DNA of 64,000 nt, taken from positions 5,486,555 to 5,550,554 of the forward strand of contig NC_020054.1 of the NCBI RefSeq assembly GCF_000331105.1, given 5' to 3'. Shown in pieces: positions 8,194 to 16,430 of the stretch. Made by a program: the position numbers and the translations under genes. The notes under the pieces were generated by a model. That model did not search any database. It was given only the letters and a program-made list of their open reading frames with translations, and was not told the DNA's origin. This DNA is from Fibrella aestuarina BUZ 2 (lineage in GTDB: Bacteria; Bacteroidota; Bacteroidia; Cytophagales; Spirosomataceae). The first letter of the stretch is position 1; each line of letters opens with the position of its first letter.

Positions 8194-9357
8194 CTACCAG
8201 CCCGTTTGTTTCTGACGGAAGGTAAGGGCCATACGGGCGGTCGATAAGCAATAATAGCTGGCCAGCAGCAGGTCGGTGGCGGGGATGGCGTACCAGCGCA
8301 CCATCGCGCCGAGCCGGTGGCTGATGCGGCCAATGATTCCCCAAAATAAACCAAAACGCAGCACAAACAGGCCCGTTGCCGCCAACAGCATCGGATTCAG
8401 GAGGGCCTCCCGCTGCTCCGTCAGGGCCAGATATAGCACGTACCCAGCCACGCCCAGCCCCAAAAGCCAGGTGAGCACGTGCGAGGCCGTGATAAGCCCG
8501 AGCATGGCTTTGTCACCGTTCTTGTACTGCCGTCCCACGTTCAGGTGGCGTTGTTTCTGCCGCTTCCAGTCGGCCCAGGTACGTTTGGGGGCCGAGGTCG
8601 TGAAGGTGTCGGGGTGCAGGCTCACGGCGACGTTCTGCGCCGTTGCGGCCTCGTTCACAAACAGGTCGTCGTCGCCGCCCCAAATGCGCATGTGGCTGTA
8701 GAAGCCTTTATGCCGAAAAAAGACCTCGCGGCGGTAGAGCAGGTTGCGCCCCACCCCCATGTAAGCTCGCCCCGCCAGCGCCAGCGACACGTATTGCACG
8801 GCGGTAAAGAGCGTTTCGGAGCGGATCAGGAAATTGAGCAGGCCCGGCGCGCGCTCATAGGGCGAGATGCCCAGCACGATTTCCGTGTCCTTGTTCCCAA
8901 GCAGCGCCACCATACCCGCCAGCCATTGGTCGGAGGCGGGGCGGCAGTCGGCGTCGGTCAGCAGCACGACCGGGTACGTTGCCTTTTTCAGGGCGATGGT
9001 CAGGGCGTATTTTTTGGGCGTCACGTGCGCGGCTTCCACGTCGATCCGGATGAAGCGCAGGTTGGGCAACAGCGTCACCATCTCATCCAGCAGCACGTCG
9101 GAGAGATCGGTCGAGCGGTCATCCATCACCAGCACTTCGTAGAGCGGGTAGTCCTGCGCCGTCAGCAGCGGGAGCAATTCGAGCAGGTTATCGTGCTCAT
9201 TATGGGCGCAAACCACGATGGTTACGCCCGTTGTAGGGGCCGTTGGCGGCGCGAGGTCAGCCACGGGGCGCAGGGCCGTTCGGGCAAACAGAAACAGCAG
9301 GCAACCAACCTGAACAGCCAGCACAACGAGCCAGCCTGCCAGTAGAAAGAGAATCAC
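8194..9357 (-). CDS. membrane-anchored family 2 glycosyltransferase
   Basis: This 387-residue protein starts with a membrane segment (about 2-26). A GT-A domain follows: the N-terminal strand GVTIVVCAHNEHDN (about 44-57), then VLVMDDRSTD, then the metal-binding DxD in LLTDADCRP (about 133-141). After that come GRNLLYRREVFF and WGGDDDLFVNEAA, with an acceptor-side acid, and QKQRHLNVG, the likely Q/RxxRW-type motif. Two or three membrane helices close the protein (about 290-375). GT2 enzymes of this layout transfer a sugar from a nucleotide donor to a lipid or growing polysaccharide at the inner membrane. The substrate is unknown. It lies upstream of rsmG on the same strand, with an inverted repeat between. 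Confidence 0.88.
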   Translation of the reverse strand: MILFLLAGWLVVLAVQVGCLLFLFARTALRPVADLAPPTAPTTGVTIVVCAHNEHDNLLELLPLLTAQDYPLYEVLVMDDRSTDLSDVLLDEMVTLLPNLRFIRIDVEAAHVTPKKYALTIALKKATYPVVLLTDADCRPASDQWLAGMVALLGNKDTEIVLGISPYERAPGLLNFLIRSETLFTAVQYVSLALAGRAYMGVGRNLLYRREVFFRHKGFYSHMRIWGGDDDLFVNEAATAQNVAVSLHPDTFTTSAPKRTWADWKRQKQRHLNVGRQYKNGDKAMLGLITASHVLTWLLGLGVAGYVLYLALTEQREALLNPMLLAATGLFVLRFGLFWGIIGRISHRLGAMVRWYAIPATDLLLASYYCLSTARMALTFRQKQTGW

Positions 9358-9419
9358 AAGAACCGTAGCGGTGTTATCAAATGAGTACGTGGGGGAAACG
9401 GTCTGTAAAGATAGCGACG

Positions 9420-9427
9420 TACCTTTG
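9420..9427 (+). promoter_or_regulatory. Bacteroidota -7 element (TACCTTTG) upstream of tgt
   Basis: TACCTTTG matches the TAnnTTTG consensus of the Bacteroidota housekeeping sigma factor. It lies 123 nt before the tgt start codon. A -33 TTG is not clear. Confidence 0.55.
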
Positions 9428-9550
9428 CACTAAAGAGTGAAAGACCGAAAGAGTGACGGAGGGAGCACCGCACGGTTGCGATTGGTTCTGCCATGACTCG
9501 CCCTCTTTTCGGCCCCTTCGCTCCAGGCGGAATACCGCTTTGACTAGCTT

Positions 9551-10681
9551 ATGACATTTACGATTGAACAGACTGATCCGCAGTCGCAGGCCCGCACGGG
9601 TACGTTGACGACGGATCACGGGGCCATTCAAACGCCCATTTTTATGCCCGTGGGCACAGCGGGGACGGTGAAGGCGGTGCATCAGCGCGAACTTGAAACC
9701 GACATCAACGCCCACATCATCCTCGGCAACACCTACCACCTCTACCTGCGCCCCGGCCTCGACGTGCTGCGGCAGGCGGGCGGGTTACACGGTTTCAACG
9801 GCTGGCAGCGCCCCATCCTGACCGACTCGGGCGGGTATCAGGTGTATTCGCTGTCGAATACGCGCAAGATCAAGGAAGAAGGCGTGACGTTCAAGTCGCA
9901 CATCGACGGCTCGAAGCACACCTTCACGCCGGAAGGGGTCATGGACATTCAGCGCACGATCGGGGCCGATATTATGATGGCCTTCGACGAATGCACGCCC
10001 TACCCCTGCGATTACGCTTACGCCAAAGCCTCGATGGACATGACTCACCGCTGGCTCGACCGCTGCATCCGCCGATTCGACGAAACCGAAGGGCATTATG
10101 GCTATCAGCAATACCTGTTTCCGATCGTGCAGGGCAGCACGTACCCAGACCTGCGGCGGCAGTCGGCCGAGACGATCGCCAGTAAAGAACGGACCGGCAA
10201 CGCCATCGGTGGTTTGGCCGTGGGCGAACCCGCCGAGGACATGTACAAGACCATCGACCTGGTCAACGAGATACTGCCGCGCGACAAGCCCCGTTACCTG
10301 ATGGGCGTGGGTACGCCCGCCAACATCCTCGAAGCCATTGCGCTGGGCGTGGATATGTTCGACTGCGTGATGCCCACCCGCAACGCCCGGCATGGGCTGT
10401 TGTTTACCACGGCAGGCATCATCAACATCAAAAACGAGAAGTGGAGCCGCGATTTCAGCCCCATCGACGCCACCTTGGGGGGCTATGCGAGCACCTTTTA
10501 CAGCAAAGCCTACCTGCGCCACCTCTTCAAAGCCGATGAACTGCTAGGCGGGCAAATCGCCTCGCTGCAAAACCTGACGTTTTACCTGTGGCTGGTTCGG
10601 CAGGCGCGCGCGCACATCGCAGCGGGTGATTTTGTCGCCTGGAAAAACGAGATGACGACCCGGCTGATGGTGCGGATGTAA
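9551..10681 (+). CDS. tgt: tRNA-guanine transglycosylase (queuine tRNA-ribosyltransferase)
   Basis: The 376-residue protein is a clear Tgt. Visible family motifs are TPIFMPVGTAGTVKAV (about 28-43), the active-site TDSGGYQVYSLS, MAFDECTPYP, the GLAVGE loop, and FDCVMPTRNARHG with the nucleophilic Asp. It replaces the wobble guanine of GUN anticodons (Asp, Asn, His, Tyr tRNAs) with a queuosine precursor. The zinc site normally seen as CxCxxC plus His near residue 315-345 is not present. The corresponding segment reads DATLGGYASTFYSKAYLRHL, with no Cys. The tRNA-Asn gene nearby encodes one of the expected substrates. Length is normal. Confidence 0.95.
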   Translation: MTFTIEQTDPQSQARTGTLTTDHGAIQTPIFMPVGTAGTVKAVHQRELETDINAHIILGNTYHLYLRPGLDVLRQAGGLHGFNGWQRPILTDSGGYQVYSLSNTRKIKEEGVTFKSHIDGSKHTFTPEGVMDIQRTIGADIMMAFDECTPYPCDYAYAKASMDMTHRWLDRCIRRFDETEGHYGYQQYLFPIVQGSTYPDLRRQSAETIASKERTGNAIGGLAVGEPAEDMYKTIDLVNEILPRDKPRYLMGVGTPANILEAIALGVDMFDCVMPTRNARHGLLFTTAGIINIKNEKWSRDFSPIDATLGGYASTFYSKAYLRHLFKADELLGGQIASLQNLTFYLWLVRQARAHIAAGDFVAWKNEMTTRLMVRM

Positions 10682-10689
10682 CGGCCCTA

Positions 10690-11379
10690 TCAGCGGGGGC
10701 GGATGTAGCCTTGCAGCGTGACGTCCTCAAACAGGTACGTTGCCGTGACGGGCTGATCTCGGTAACGGGCGGGCACCCAGTCGACGTCTTTGAACGCCAG
10801 ATCGACCGCCTCGCGGCAGCTTTTGAGTAGCTCTTTATCCTGATTCGACGAGATGACGCGGTAGCGCGTGCCATTAGCCGACACGGTTGCCATGACCTTG
10901 AACGACACGAAGTTCACGCCATTCCGTTGCAGGCTAGCCGGCAACCGAACGGTGCGCGCGATGATACCGTACACCTGCGCTGAACTCGCCAGGTACACGG
11001 GCCCATCGTCGAGTACCATCGCCACCACACTATCGCCCTCCTGCACTTGCGCCACCGACGAGGCCGAAGAGCCCCTACTGCTGCTCTTTACCTGCCGGGT
11101 GTCGTAGTCGTAGACCAGTTCGGGCTGCTCCGACGCACTGTAGAAGGTCCAGACACCCACCCGTTTGTTGGCTTTGTACTGCCCTTCTTCGAATAGCTTA
11201 CGCTCCTTTATGCTGCGTTTCTGATAAGCCCCGTCGCGCACGGTGTCGTTATCAGCCAATACCTCAAACTGCTCGAACAAATGCATCGAGCGTTTCTTCA
11301 CCGTTTTGTGGGGTTGAGCCAACAGCAGCGAGGGCATTATCAGGCAGAATGTAAGTAGCCATAGGGAATAAAGGCGCAT
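10690..11379 (-). CDS. secreted/periplasmic protein with YwqK-like and TonB-C-like features
   Basis: The 229-residue protein has a clear signal peptide (about 1-21, cleavage after LLLAQ). The first half contains a short repeat-like segment (KLFEEGQYKANKRVGVWTFY, about 59-78). This is the pattern of toxin-antitoxin YwqK/MORN-like repeats common in Bacteroidota exported proteins. The second half (about 135-225) resembles a TonB C-terminal fold in its order of strands and final PARYRDQPVTATYLFEDV, though the likeness is weak. A low-complexity Ser-rich linker (about 99-107) separates the halves. The gene is single and convergent with tgt, only 8 nt from its stop. No function can be assigned. Confidence 0.65.
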   Translation of the reverse strand: MRLYSLWLLTFCLIMPSLLLAQPHKTVKKRSMHLFEQFEVLADNDTVRDGAYQKRSIKERKLFEEGQYKANKRVGVWTFYSASEQPELVYDYDTRQVKSSSRGSSASSVAQVQEGDSVVAMVLDDGPVYLASSAQVYGIIARTVRLPASLQRNGVNFVSFKVMATVSANGTRYRVISSNQDKELLKSCREAVDLAFKDVDWVPARYRDQPVTATYLFEDVTLQGYIRPR

Positions 11380-11466
11380 AACGGGTTTAGTTAGTCTGCC
11401 CCTAAATTAGGCAACCAAAATCAACCTCTGGCTACTTATACGTCACATAGATGATACTTTATTGCT

Positions 11467-11994
11467 TTAGTCCTTCTTGCTGGCTCTGGCTTTTTTGGCC
11501 TTTTCTGTGTTAGGTACGTTCTGCTTGCCCGCTTTGGAACCGGCTACTTTCTTAGCGTTAGTCGCTTTCTTTTCGGCAGGCGACAGCTTATCCCAAGCCT
11601 CTTTGGGCAGGTAACGCGTCGTACCCCCCTCGCGCTCAGCGGGTTTACCATCGGCCGTTTGCCAGTCTTCATCGGTCCATTTGTCGAGGTGCTGCTGAGA
11701 CTCCGTTTTGTGGTCGTCTTTGTAGCCGCCGCCCGCTTTTTCATACTCGTGGGCGAGCAATTGGGCTTTCCGGGCGCTCCATTGCCCGGCCTTGCCCCCT
11801 TTATCACCTTCTTTAATGTCCGCTTTCAGCTTCTCGCGTAGCTCAGGATCCGTGTAGTTATCGGCTTTTTTGGTCGATTTGGTCGCAGCGGGTTTCTTCG
11901 TTGCTGACAGCTTTGTACGCTGCGTTGCTTTGCCGTCGTCGGCTTTACGTTTCGCCGTTTTCGAATCGGCCTTCCGGGTTGTTGTCGTTGCCAT
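11467..11994 (-). CDS. Lys-rich protein with DUF5872-like core
   Basis: The 175-residue protein has an N-terminal tail of Lys, Ala and Thr (about 1-45, with KPAATK-type histone-like words) and a similar C-terminal tail. Between them is a compact core with YTDPELREKLKADIKEGDKG (about 47-66), then WSARKAQLLAHEYEKAGGGY (about 73-92), LDKWTDEDWQT and RYLPKEAWDKLSP. I believe this core is the domain catalogued as DUF5872, though I could not check it. The very basic tails suggest binding to nucleic acid, but that is inference. The gene is monocistronic. Confidence 0.75.
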   Translation of the reverse strand: MATTTTRKADSKTAKRKADDGKATQRTKLSATKKPAATKSTKKADNYTDPELREKLKADIKEGDKGGKAGQWSARKAQLLAHEYEKAGGGYKDDHKTESQQHLDKWTDEDWQTADGKPAEREGGTTRYLPKEAWDKLSPAEKKATNAKKVAGSKAGKQNVPNTEKAKKARASKKD

Positions 11995-12138
11995 GTCGTT
12001 GAGGGTGTATGGCCGCCGGGTTGGTCACCAACGGTCTGCTACAGTCACATCCTAACCGACTGTTCAGGATTTTGTTTAGACCTGTATAATATGCTTTTTT
12101 AAGTATTAAATTGCATTTAAAAGTACTATCAACTGACT

Positions 12139-13836
12139 ATGCAGATGACCGCTCCACCCAATTCACCGGTTACCTCCCCCACCCTGACGGACCTTTTTTT
12201 GAGGTGGGAGCACGAAAAGCCTACGCAAACGTACCTGCGTCAACCCGTGGGCGACCGGTTCATCGACTACACCTGGGCCGAAGTTGGGCAGCAGGCGCGC
12301 CGGATGGCCACGTACCTGAACGCGCTGGGGCTACCGCCCGGCAGCAACATCGGGTTGGTCTCGAAAAACTGCGCCCACTGGCTCATTGCCGATCTGGCCA
12401 TTCTGCTGAGTGGGCATATCTCGGTTCCCTTCTACCCTACCCTCACCGCCGAGCAACTCCATCAGGTGCTCACCCACAGCGGCTGCCCCGTCCTGTTTGT
12501 CGGCAAACTGGATAACTGGACGGGCATGAAAGCCGGCGTTCCTGATGGCGTTACTCTCGTAGGTTTTCCCACTTACGGCCCCGCCACCGATCTGTCGGAT
12601 CGGAGCGACTTGATGGCCTGGGACGAGATTATGGCGCATTATGAGCCCATGACGACCGTTGCCCGCCCGCAACCCGACGATCTGTTCACCATTATCTATA
12701 CGTCGGGTACGACGGGAACGCCCAAAGGGGTCATGATCGACCATCAGGCCGTATCAGAGGCCTTGTTCGACACCCGCATTCTGCTCAAGCACGATACGCC
12801 CAACGCCCGGTTCTTTTCGTACCTGCCGCTTTGCCACATCGCCGAGCGCAACATTGTGCAGGCAACGAGCCTGGCAACGGGCGGCACGGTCTATTTTGCC
12901 GAATCGCTCGATACGTTTGCCAAAAACCTGGCGACCGCCAAACCCACGCATTTTCTGGCCGTGCCCCGCATCTGGACCAAGTTTCAGCAGGGTGTGCTGG
13001 CCAAAATGTCGCAATCGAAGCTCGACCGCCTGCTCAGCATCCCGATTGTATCGGGGTTGGTAAAGAAGAAGATCCGGCAGGGGCTGGGGCTCAACGAGGC
13101 CGTACTCATCCTGACGGGTGCCGCGCCCATGCCCAAATCGCTTATTCAGTGGTTCCGGCGGATGGGCATTCGTATTCAGGAAGCCTACGGAATGACCGAA
13201 AACCTCGGGGCCGTATCGATGATGCCCCTCGACGACATGCGCGACGGAACGGTGGGCAAGCACTACCCCGGCATGGACGTGGCTATTGCTCCGGATACGG
13301 GCGAGATCCTGACCCGATCAAAGTGGTTGATGCGCGGCTATTACAAAAACCCGGACCTGACCCGCGAGGTCTTACAGGATGGCTGGCTGGCAACGGGCGA
13401 CGTGGGTACGTTGGACAACGACGGTTACCTGACCATTACGGGGCGCGTGAAGGAGATGTACAAGACGGCCAAAGGCGAATATGTGGCGCCGTCGCAGATC
13501 GAGTTTGGCTTTGCCGACAACAATTACGTCGAGCAGATTTGCGTGGCCGGGCAGCAGTTACCGCAGCCGATGGCGCTGGTGGTGCTCTCGGAGATGGGCA
13601 AACATGCCGAGCGGATTCTGGTAGAGCGCAGCCTGGAAGACACCATCAACGCACTGAACCCAACCCTCCACGCCTACGAGCGCGTGCGAAAGGTGGTAGT
13701 CGTGCGCGACGCCTGGACCGTCGACAACAACATGATGACGCCCACCATGAAGATCAAGCGCAACGTGATCGAAGCGCGCTACGATGCCCAGTTACAGCCG
13801 TGGTACAACCACGATCAGTTAATTATCTGGGAATAA
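12139..13836 (+). CDS. long-chain fatty acyl-CoA synthetase (AMP-forming)
   Basis: The 565-residue protein is an ANL-superfamily adenylating enzyme. The AMP-binding P-loop is IIYTSGTTGTPKGVM (about 184-198). Further motifs are YLPLCHIAERN, LTGAAPMP, then QEAYGMTENLG (about 346-356, the YGxTE motif), WLATGDVGTLDNDGYL (Asp for ribose binding) and GRVKEMYKTAKGEYVAP, the hinge. The linker GRVKEMYKT-GEYVAP is typical of long-chain acyl-CoA synthetases. It activates fatty acids with ATP and CoA for beta-oxidation or lipid synthesis. The ATG at 12139 is used; a second ATG lies two codons in. The gene stands alone with an AT-rich upstream region. Confidence 0.93.
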   Translation: MQMTAPPNSPVTSPTLTDLFLRWEHEKPTQTYLRQPVGDRFIDYTWAEVGQQARRMATYLNALGLPPGSNIGLVSKNCAHWLIADLAILLSGHISVPFYPTLTAEQLHQVLTHSGCPVLFVGKLDNWTGMKAGVPDGVTLVGFPTYGPATDLSDRSDLMAWDEIMAHYEPMTTVARPQPDDLFTIIYTSGTTGTPKGVMIDHQAVSEALFDTRILLKHDTPNARFFSYLPLCHIAERNIVQATSLATGGTVYFAESLDTFAKNLATAKPTHFLAVPRIWTKFQQGVLAKMSQSKLDRLLSIPIVSGLVKKKIRQGLGLNEAVLILTGAAPMPKSLIQWFRRMGIRIQEAYGMTENLGAVSMMPLDDMRDGTVGKHYPGMDVAIAPDTGEILTRSKWLMRGYYKNPDLTREVLQDGWLATGDVGTLDNDGYLTITGRVKEMYKTAKGEYVAPSQIEFGFADNNYVEQICVAGQQLPQPMALVVLSEMGKHAERILVERSLEDTINALNPTLHAYERVRKVVVVRDAWTVDNNMMTPTMKIKRNVIEARYDAQLQPWYNHDQLIIWE

Positions 13837-13959
13837 GTCACGTCTATTTATTCTTGCTATCCTTTATGTCAGTGCATCAAACAATCTTTTCTTGATTCAG
13901 TTCTATAGGCATGACTCAGTGTGAGTCTGGCATACATACACGTAAATCCATTCAACATC

Positions 13960-14145
13960 ATGAACGAGACAACATTGAAAGGCGCCTGGAACGAAATGAA
14001 AGGGAAAATCAAGCAGGCTTATGCCGACTTGACAGATGATGATCTGACATACGCCGACGGAAAAGAAGACGAAATGTGGGGCCGGATTCAGCAGAAGACG
14101 GGCAAAACAAAAGACGAAATCAACAAGTCTATAGCTGACCTGTAA
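13960..14145 (+). CDS. CsbD-like stress protein
   Basis: The 61-residue protein fits the CsbD family: [20 protein letters not shown], then [20 protein letters not shown] and [15 protein letters not shown]. The frame extends to a GTG at 13921, but CsbD proteins begin close to this Met, so I use the ATG at 13960. CsbD-like proteins are small, hydrophilic, helical and commonly induced by general or osmotic stress. Their molecular role is unknown. A strong terminator follows 20 nt downstream, and the gene is probably monocistronic. Confidence 0.9.
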   Translation: MNETTLKGAWNEMKGKIKQAYADLTDDDLTYADGKEDEMWGRIQQKTGKTKDEINKSIADL

Positions 14146-14165
14146 CCAGCAGCAGTACTTGAAGC

Positions 14166-14200
14166 GCCCAATTGGTTTACACAGCCAATTGGGCTTTTTT
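14166..14200 (+). terminator. intrinsic terminator after csbD-like gene
   Basis: Perfect 10-bp stem GCCCAATTGG/CCAATTGGGC with a 9-nt loop, followed by six Ts. Confidence 0.9.
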
Positions 14201-14443
14201 GTGTCCAAATGGGCACGTTTTAGCTTTTGGCAGAGCCATAGTTAGACAATATAAAGAATCTTCATTTGGGGACTGTTCCACGCACGGGCATATTGGGACA
14301 CTCTCTTACCTAAAGCGCCATTTGCTCAGATTACCCGTGAAACACGTTTGGATATTTCGACGTTAGGGTTGACTCGTATAGCCATTTTGGCAAACTTAGG
14401 TAGTCCATTGGTATATGTTTCACTTTATAACCGCTTGGACAGT

Positions 14444-14821
14444 ATGAGAGTACAAACTCACGCCGTGCACTTCACGGCCGATCAGACACTTCTGGATTTC
14501 ATTCAGAAGAAACTCAACAAGCTCGACACCTTCCACGACCGCATCGTAAGTGCGGAGGTTTTCTTAAAACTGGATGGGGCCGAATCGGCCAAAGTAAAAG
14601 ACAAAATCGTTGAGGTGCGGCTCAACATTCCTGGAAAAGAACTCTTTGTCGTTGAACGCAATAAATCCTTTGAAGCCGCTGTGGATCAGTTGGTCGATGT
14701 GATGAAGGACAAACTGGTGCGCTGCAAACAGAAACGCACCGACTTCTCAAGCCCGGCGATTACCAGCGCTCGTTATCAGCTCGAAGAAAACGCCGTTGAG
14801 CAAGAGCAGGACGAGTTTTAA
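14444..14821 (+). CDS. hpf: ribosome hibernation-promoting factor, HPF/RaiA family
   Basis: The 125-residue protein begins MRVQTHAVHFTADQTLLDFI, the usual first strand and helix of HPF/YfiA proteins. KKLNKLDTFHDRIVSAEVFL, then VKDKIVEVRLNIPGKELFV and SFEAAVDQLVDVMKDKLVRC complete the beta-alpha-beta3-alpha fold. An acidic tail (about 105-125) follows. HPF binds the 30S decoding site in stationary phase and pairs or silences ribosomes. It is the short type, without the long dimerisation domain. The frame is open upstream to 14348, but the homology starts at the ATG at 14444. It is convergent with metK through a near-perfect long hairpin. Confidence 0.93.
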   Translation: MRVQTHAVHFTADQTLLDFIQKKLNKLDTFHDRIVSAEVFLKLDGAESAKVKDKIVEVRLNIPGKELFVVERNKSFEAAVDQLVDVMKDKLVRCKQKRTDFSSPAITSARYQLEENAVEQEQDEF

Positions 14822-14917
14822 TGAATAATGTATAGTGCACAATGCACAATGGGGCTGGCGCAAGAGTAAGACGCGCCAGCCCCATTGTGCATTGTGCACT
14901 ATACATTAGTCATTCAT
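14821..14917. repeat. long intergenic inverted repeat, ATG/CAT-word family (copy 2)
   Basis: The left arm (14821-14860) and right arm (14874-14917) pair almost perfectly over about 40 bp, with a 13-nt loop containing AGAGTAAG. The arm overlaps the last base of the hpf stop codon on one side and the first base of the metK stop codon on the other. It can act as a bidirectional terminator between these convergent genes. Arms use the same ATG/CAT-like words as the copies near 8091, 20078 and 47467. Confidence 0.9.
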
Positions 14918-16194
14918 CACAGCCCAAACGCCTGTTTGATCTGATCGACGAAGTCGAGTTTCTCCCAGGTGAACAGTTCTACTTCGACCTGCTTGCTCGT
15001 GCCGTTTGAGCCGAAGGTTTTGGTAACTACCTCGTTTTTGCGGCCCATGTGCCCGTAGGCAGCCGTTTCTGAATAGATCGGGTTGCGCAGCTTGAGCCGT
15101 TGCTCGATGGCGTACGGCCGCATGTCGAATAGCTGACCGATTTTTTCGGCAATCTCGCCGTCGTGCATCGACACCTTGGCCGTGCCGTACGTATTGACAT
15201 ACAGTCCGCAGGGTTTAGCCACGCCGATGGCATACGATACCTGCACCAGCACCTGATCGCACAGGCCCGCGGCGACCATGTTTTTGGCGATGTGCCGGGT
15301 CGCGTAGGCCGCTGAACGGTCGACTTTCGAGGGGTCTTTCCCCGAAAACGCGCCGCCACCGTGTGCGCCTTTCCCGCCGTAGGTATCCACGATGATTTTC
15401 CGGCCCGTCAGGCCCGTATCGCCATGCGGACCGCCAATAACGAACTTACCCGTGGGGTTGATGTAATAGGTGATATCGTCGTTGAAAAGGCCCTGCAATT
15501 CGGGCTTCAGCTTGGCTTTCACACGCGGGATCACCACGTTGATGATGTCTTCGCGGATTTTCGCCAGCATCGCCTCGTCCGAATCAAAATCGTCGTGTTG
15601 GGTGGATACTACCACGGTATCGATCCGAATGGGCCGGTCATCGTCGGAGTACTCGATCGTCACCTGCGATTTGGCATCGGGACGGAGGTAGCCGATCAGG
15701 TTCGGCTCGGTGTTGCGAATCAGCGACAGTTCCTGGAGGATCTTGTGCGACAGATCGAGCGGCAACGGCATGAAGTTGTCGGTCTCGTTGGTGGCGTAGC
15801 CAAACATCATGCCCTGATCACCGGCACCCTGCGCGTTGGCTTTTGTCTCGAAGTCGTCGTTGGTCACCTCCCGGTCAACGCCCTGATTGATGTCGGCTGA
15901 TTGGTCGTGAAGCGCCGAGAAAATCCCGCACGAGTTCGCTTCAAACATGTACTCGCTCTTGGTGTAGCCGATCTTGCGGATCACTTCCCGCGTAATCTTC
16001 TGCACGTCGAGGTAGGTTTCGGTTTTGATCTCACCCGCCAACACGACCTGCCCCGTCGTGACCAGCGTTTCGCAGGCTACTTTGCTGCTGGGATCGAACG
16101 CAAGAAAATTATCAATGAGTGCGTCGGAGATCTGGTCGGCGACTTTGTCGGGGTGTCCTTCTGAAACAGATTCGGACGTAAATAGATAGGGCAT
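14917..16194 (-). CDS. metK: S-adenosylmethionine synthetase
   Basis: The 425-residue protein is MetK. Visible signatures are [20 protein letters not shown] (about 8-27, binding ATP and metal), [12 protein letters not shown] (about 120), the glycine-rich P-loop-like segment [18 protein letters not shown] (about 277-294), and [12 protein letters not shown]. It makes SAM from methionine and ATP, supplying among others RsmG and LipA encoded in this window. Length is slightly above the E. coli enzyme (384) and normal for Bacteroidota. It has its own probable promoter at 16225-16232. The gene ends at a long hairpin shared with hpf. Confidence 0.98.
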   Translation of the reverse strand: MPYLFTSESVSEGHPDKVADQISDALIDNFLAFDPSSKVACETLVTTGQVVLAGEIKTETYLDVQKITREVIRKIGYTKSEYMFEANSCGIFSALHDQSADINQGVDREVTNDDFETKANAQGAGDQGMMFGYATNETDNFMPLPLDLSHKILQELSLIRNTEPNLIGYLRPDAKSQVTIEYSDDDRPIRIDTVVVSTQHDDFDSDEAMLAKIREDIINVVIPRVKAKLKPELQGLFNDDITYYINPTGKFVIGGPHGDTGLTGRKIIVDTYGGKGAHGGGAFSGKDPSKVDRSAAYATRHIAKNMVAAGLCDQVLVQVSYAIGVAKPCGLYVNTYGTAKVSMHDGEIAEKIGQLFDMRPYAIEQRLKLRNPIYSETAAYGHMGRKNEVVTKTFGSNGTSKQVEVELFTWEKLDFVDQIKQAFGL

Positions 16195-16224
16195 GCGACT
16201 CCGTTATGACTTAGTTTGAAAGCA

Positions 16225-16232
16225 CAAAACTA
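16225..16232 (-). promoter_or_regulatory. Bacteroidota -7 element (TAGTTTTG) upstream of metK
   Basis: On the minus strand TAGTTTTG fits TAnnTTTG, 30 nt before the metK ATG, so the leader would be short. Confidence 0.5.
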
Positions 16233-16327
16233 AGGCTTTATCTGTAAAGCCATAAGGCACAATCGTTACACCGGCGCGGTTTGAGCACCATTGGCTAGAT
16301 TGAGGGATCGCAAACGCGTGTCGGCAA

Positions 16328-16384
16328 AGGAATTGTCACTGCCGCCTGATCCTCCGGCAAGCTTAGGTGACAGCCGCAATTCCT
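16328..16384. other. structured stem-loop between helicase and metK
   Basis: Nested complementary segments are visible: AGGAATTG (16328-16335) with CAATTCCT (16377-16384), TCAC (16336-16339) with GTGA (16367-16370), and TGCCG (16340-16344) with CGGCA (16355-16359). The two bulges lie on one side only. It lies 46 nt past the helicase stop and upstream of the likely metK promoter. It may be the helicase 3' end or a regulatory RNA. Confidence 0.45.
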
Positions 16385-16430
16385 CAGCCCACAGTACAAA
16401 AAAGGCCACGTATACCCAGCCTCACGCTGC

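Noticed and set aside
8091..8366. N-terminal extension of RsmG
   Set aside because: The extension is translated from the intergenic inverted repeat and overlaps the glycosyltransferase gene; homology starts at the ATG at 8090.
12831..13895. A 354-codon frame overlapping the acyl-CoA synthetase on the same strand
   Set aside because: It is the +1 shadow of a clear adenylating enzyme, with Arg/Gly/Ala-rich nonsense composition.
16195..16430. Known SAM riboswitch upstream of metK
   Set aside because: A stem structure is present, but I cannot match it to SAM-I or SAM-II consensus, and the likely metK promoter lies downstream of it.
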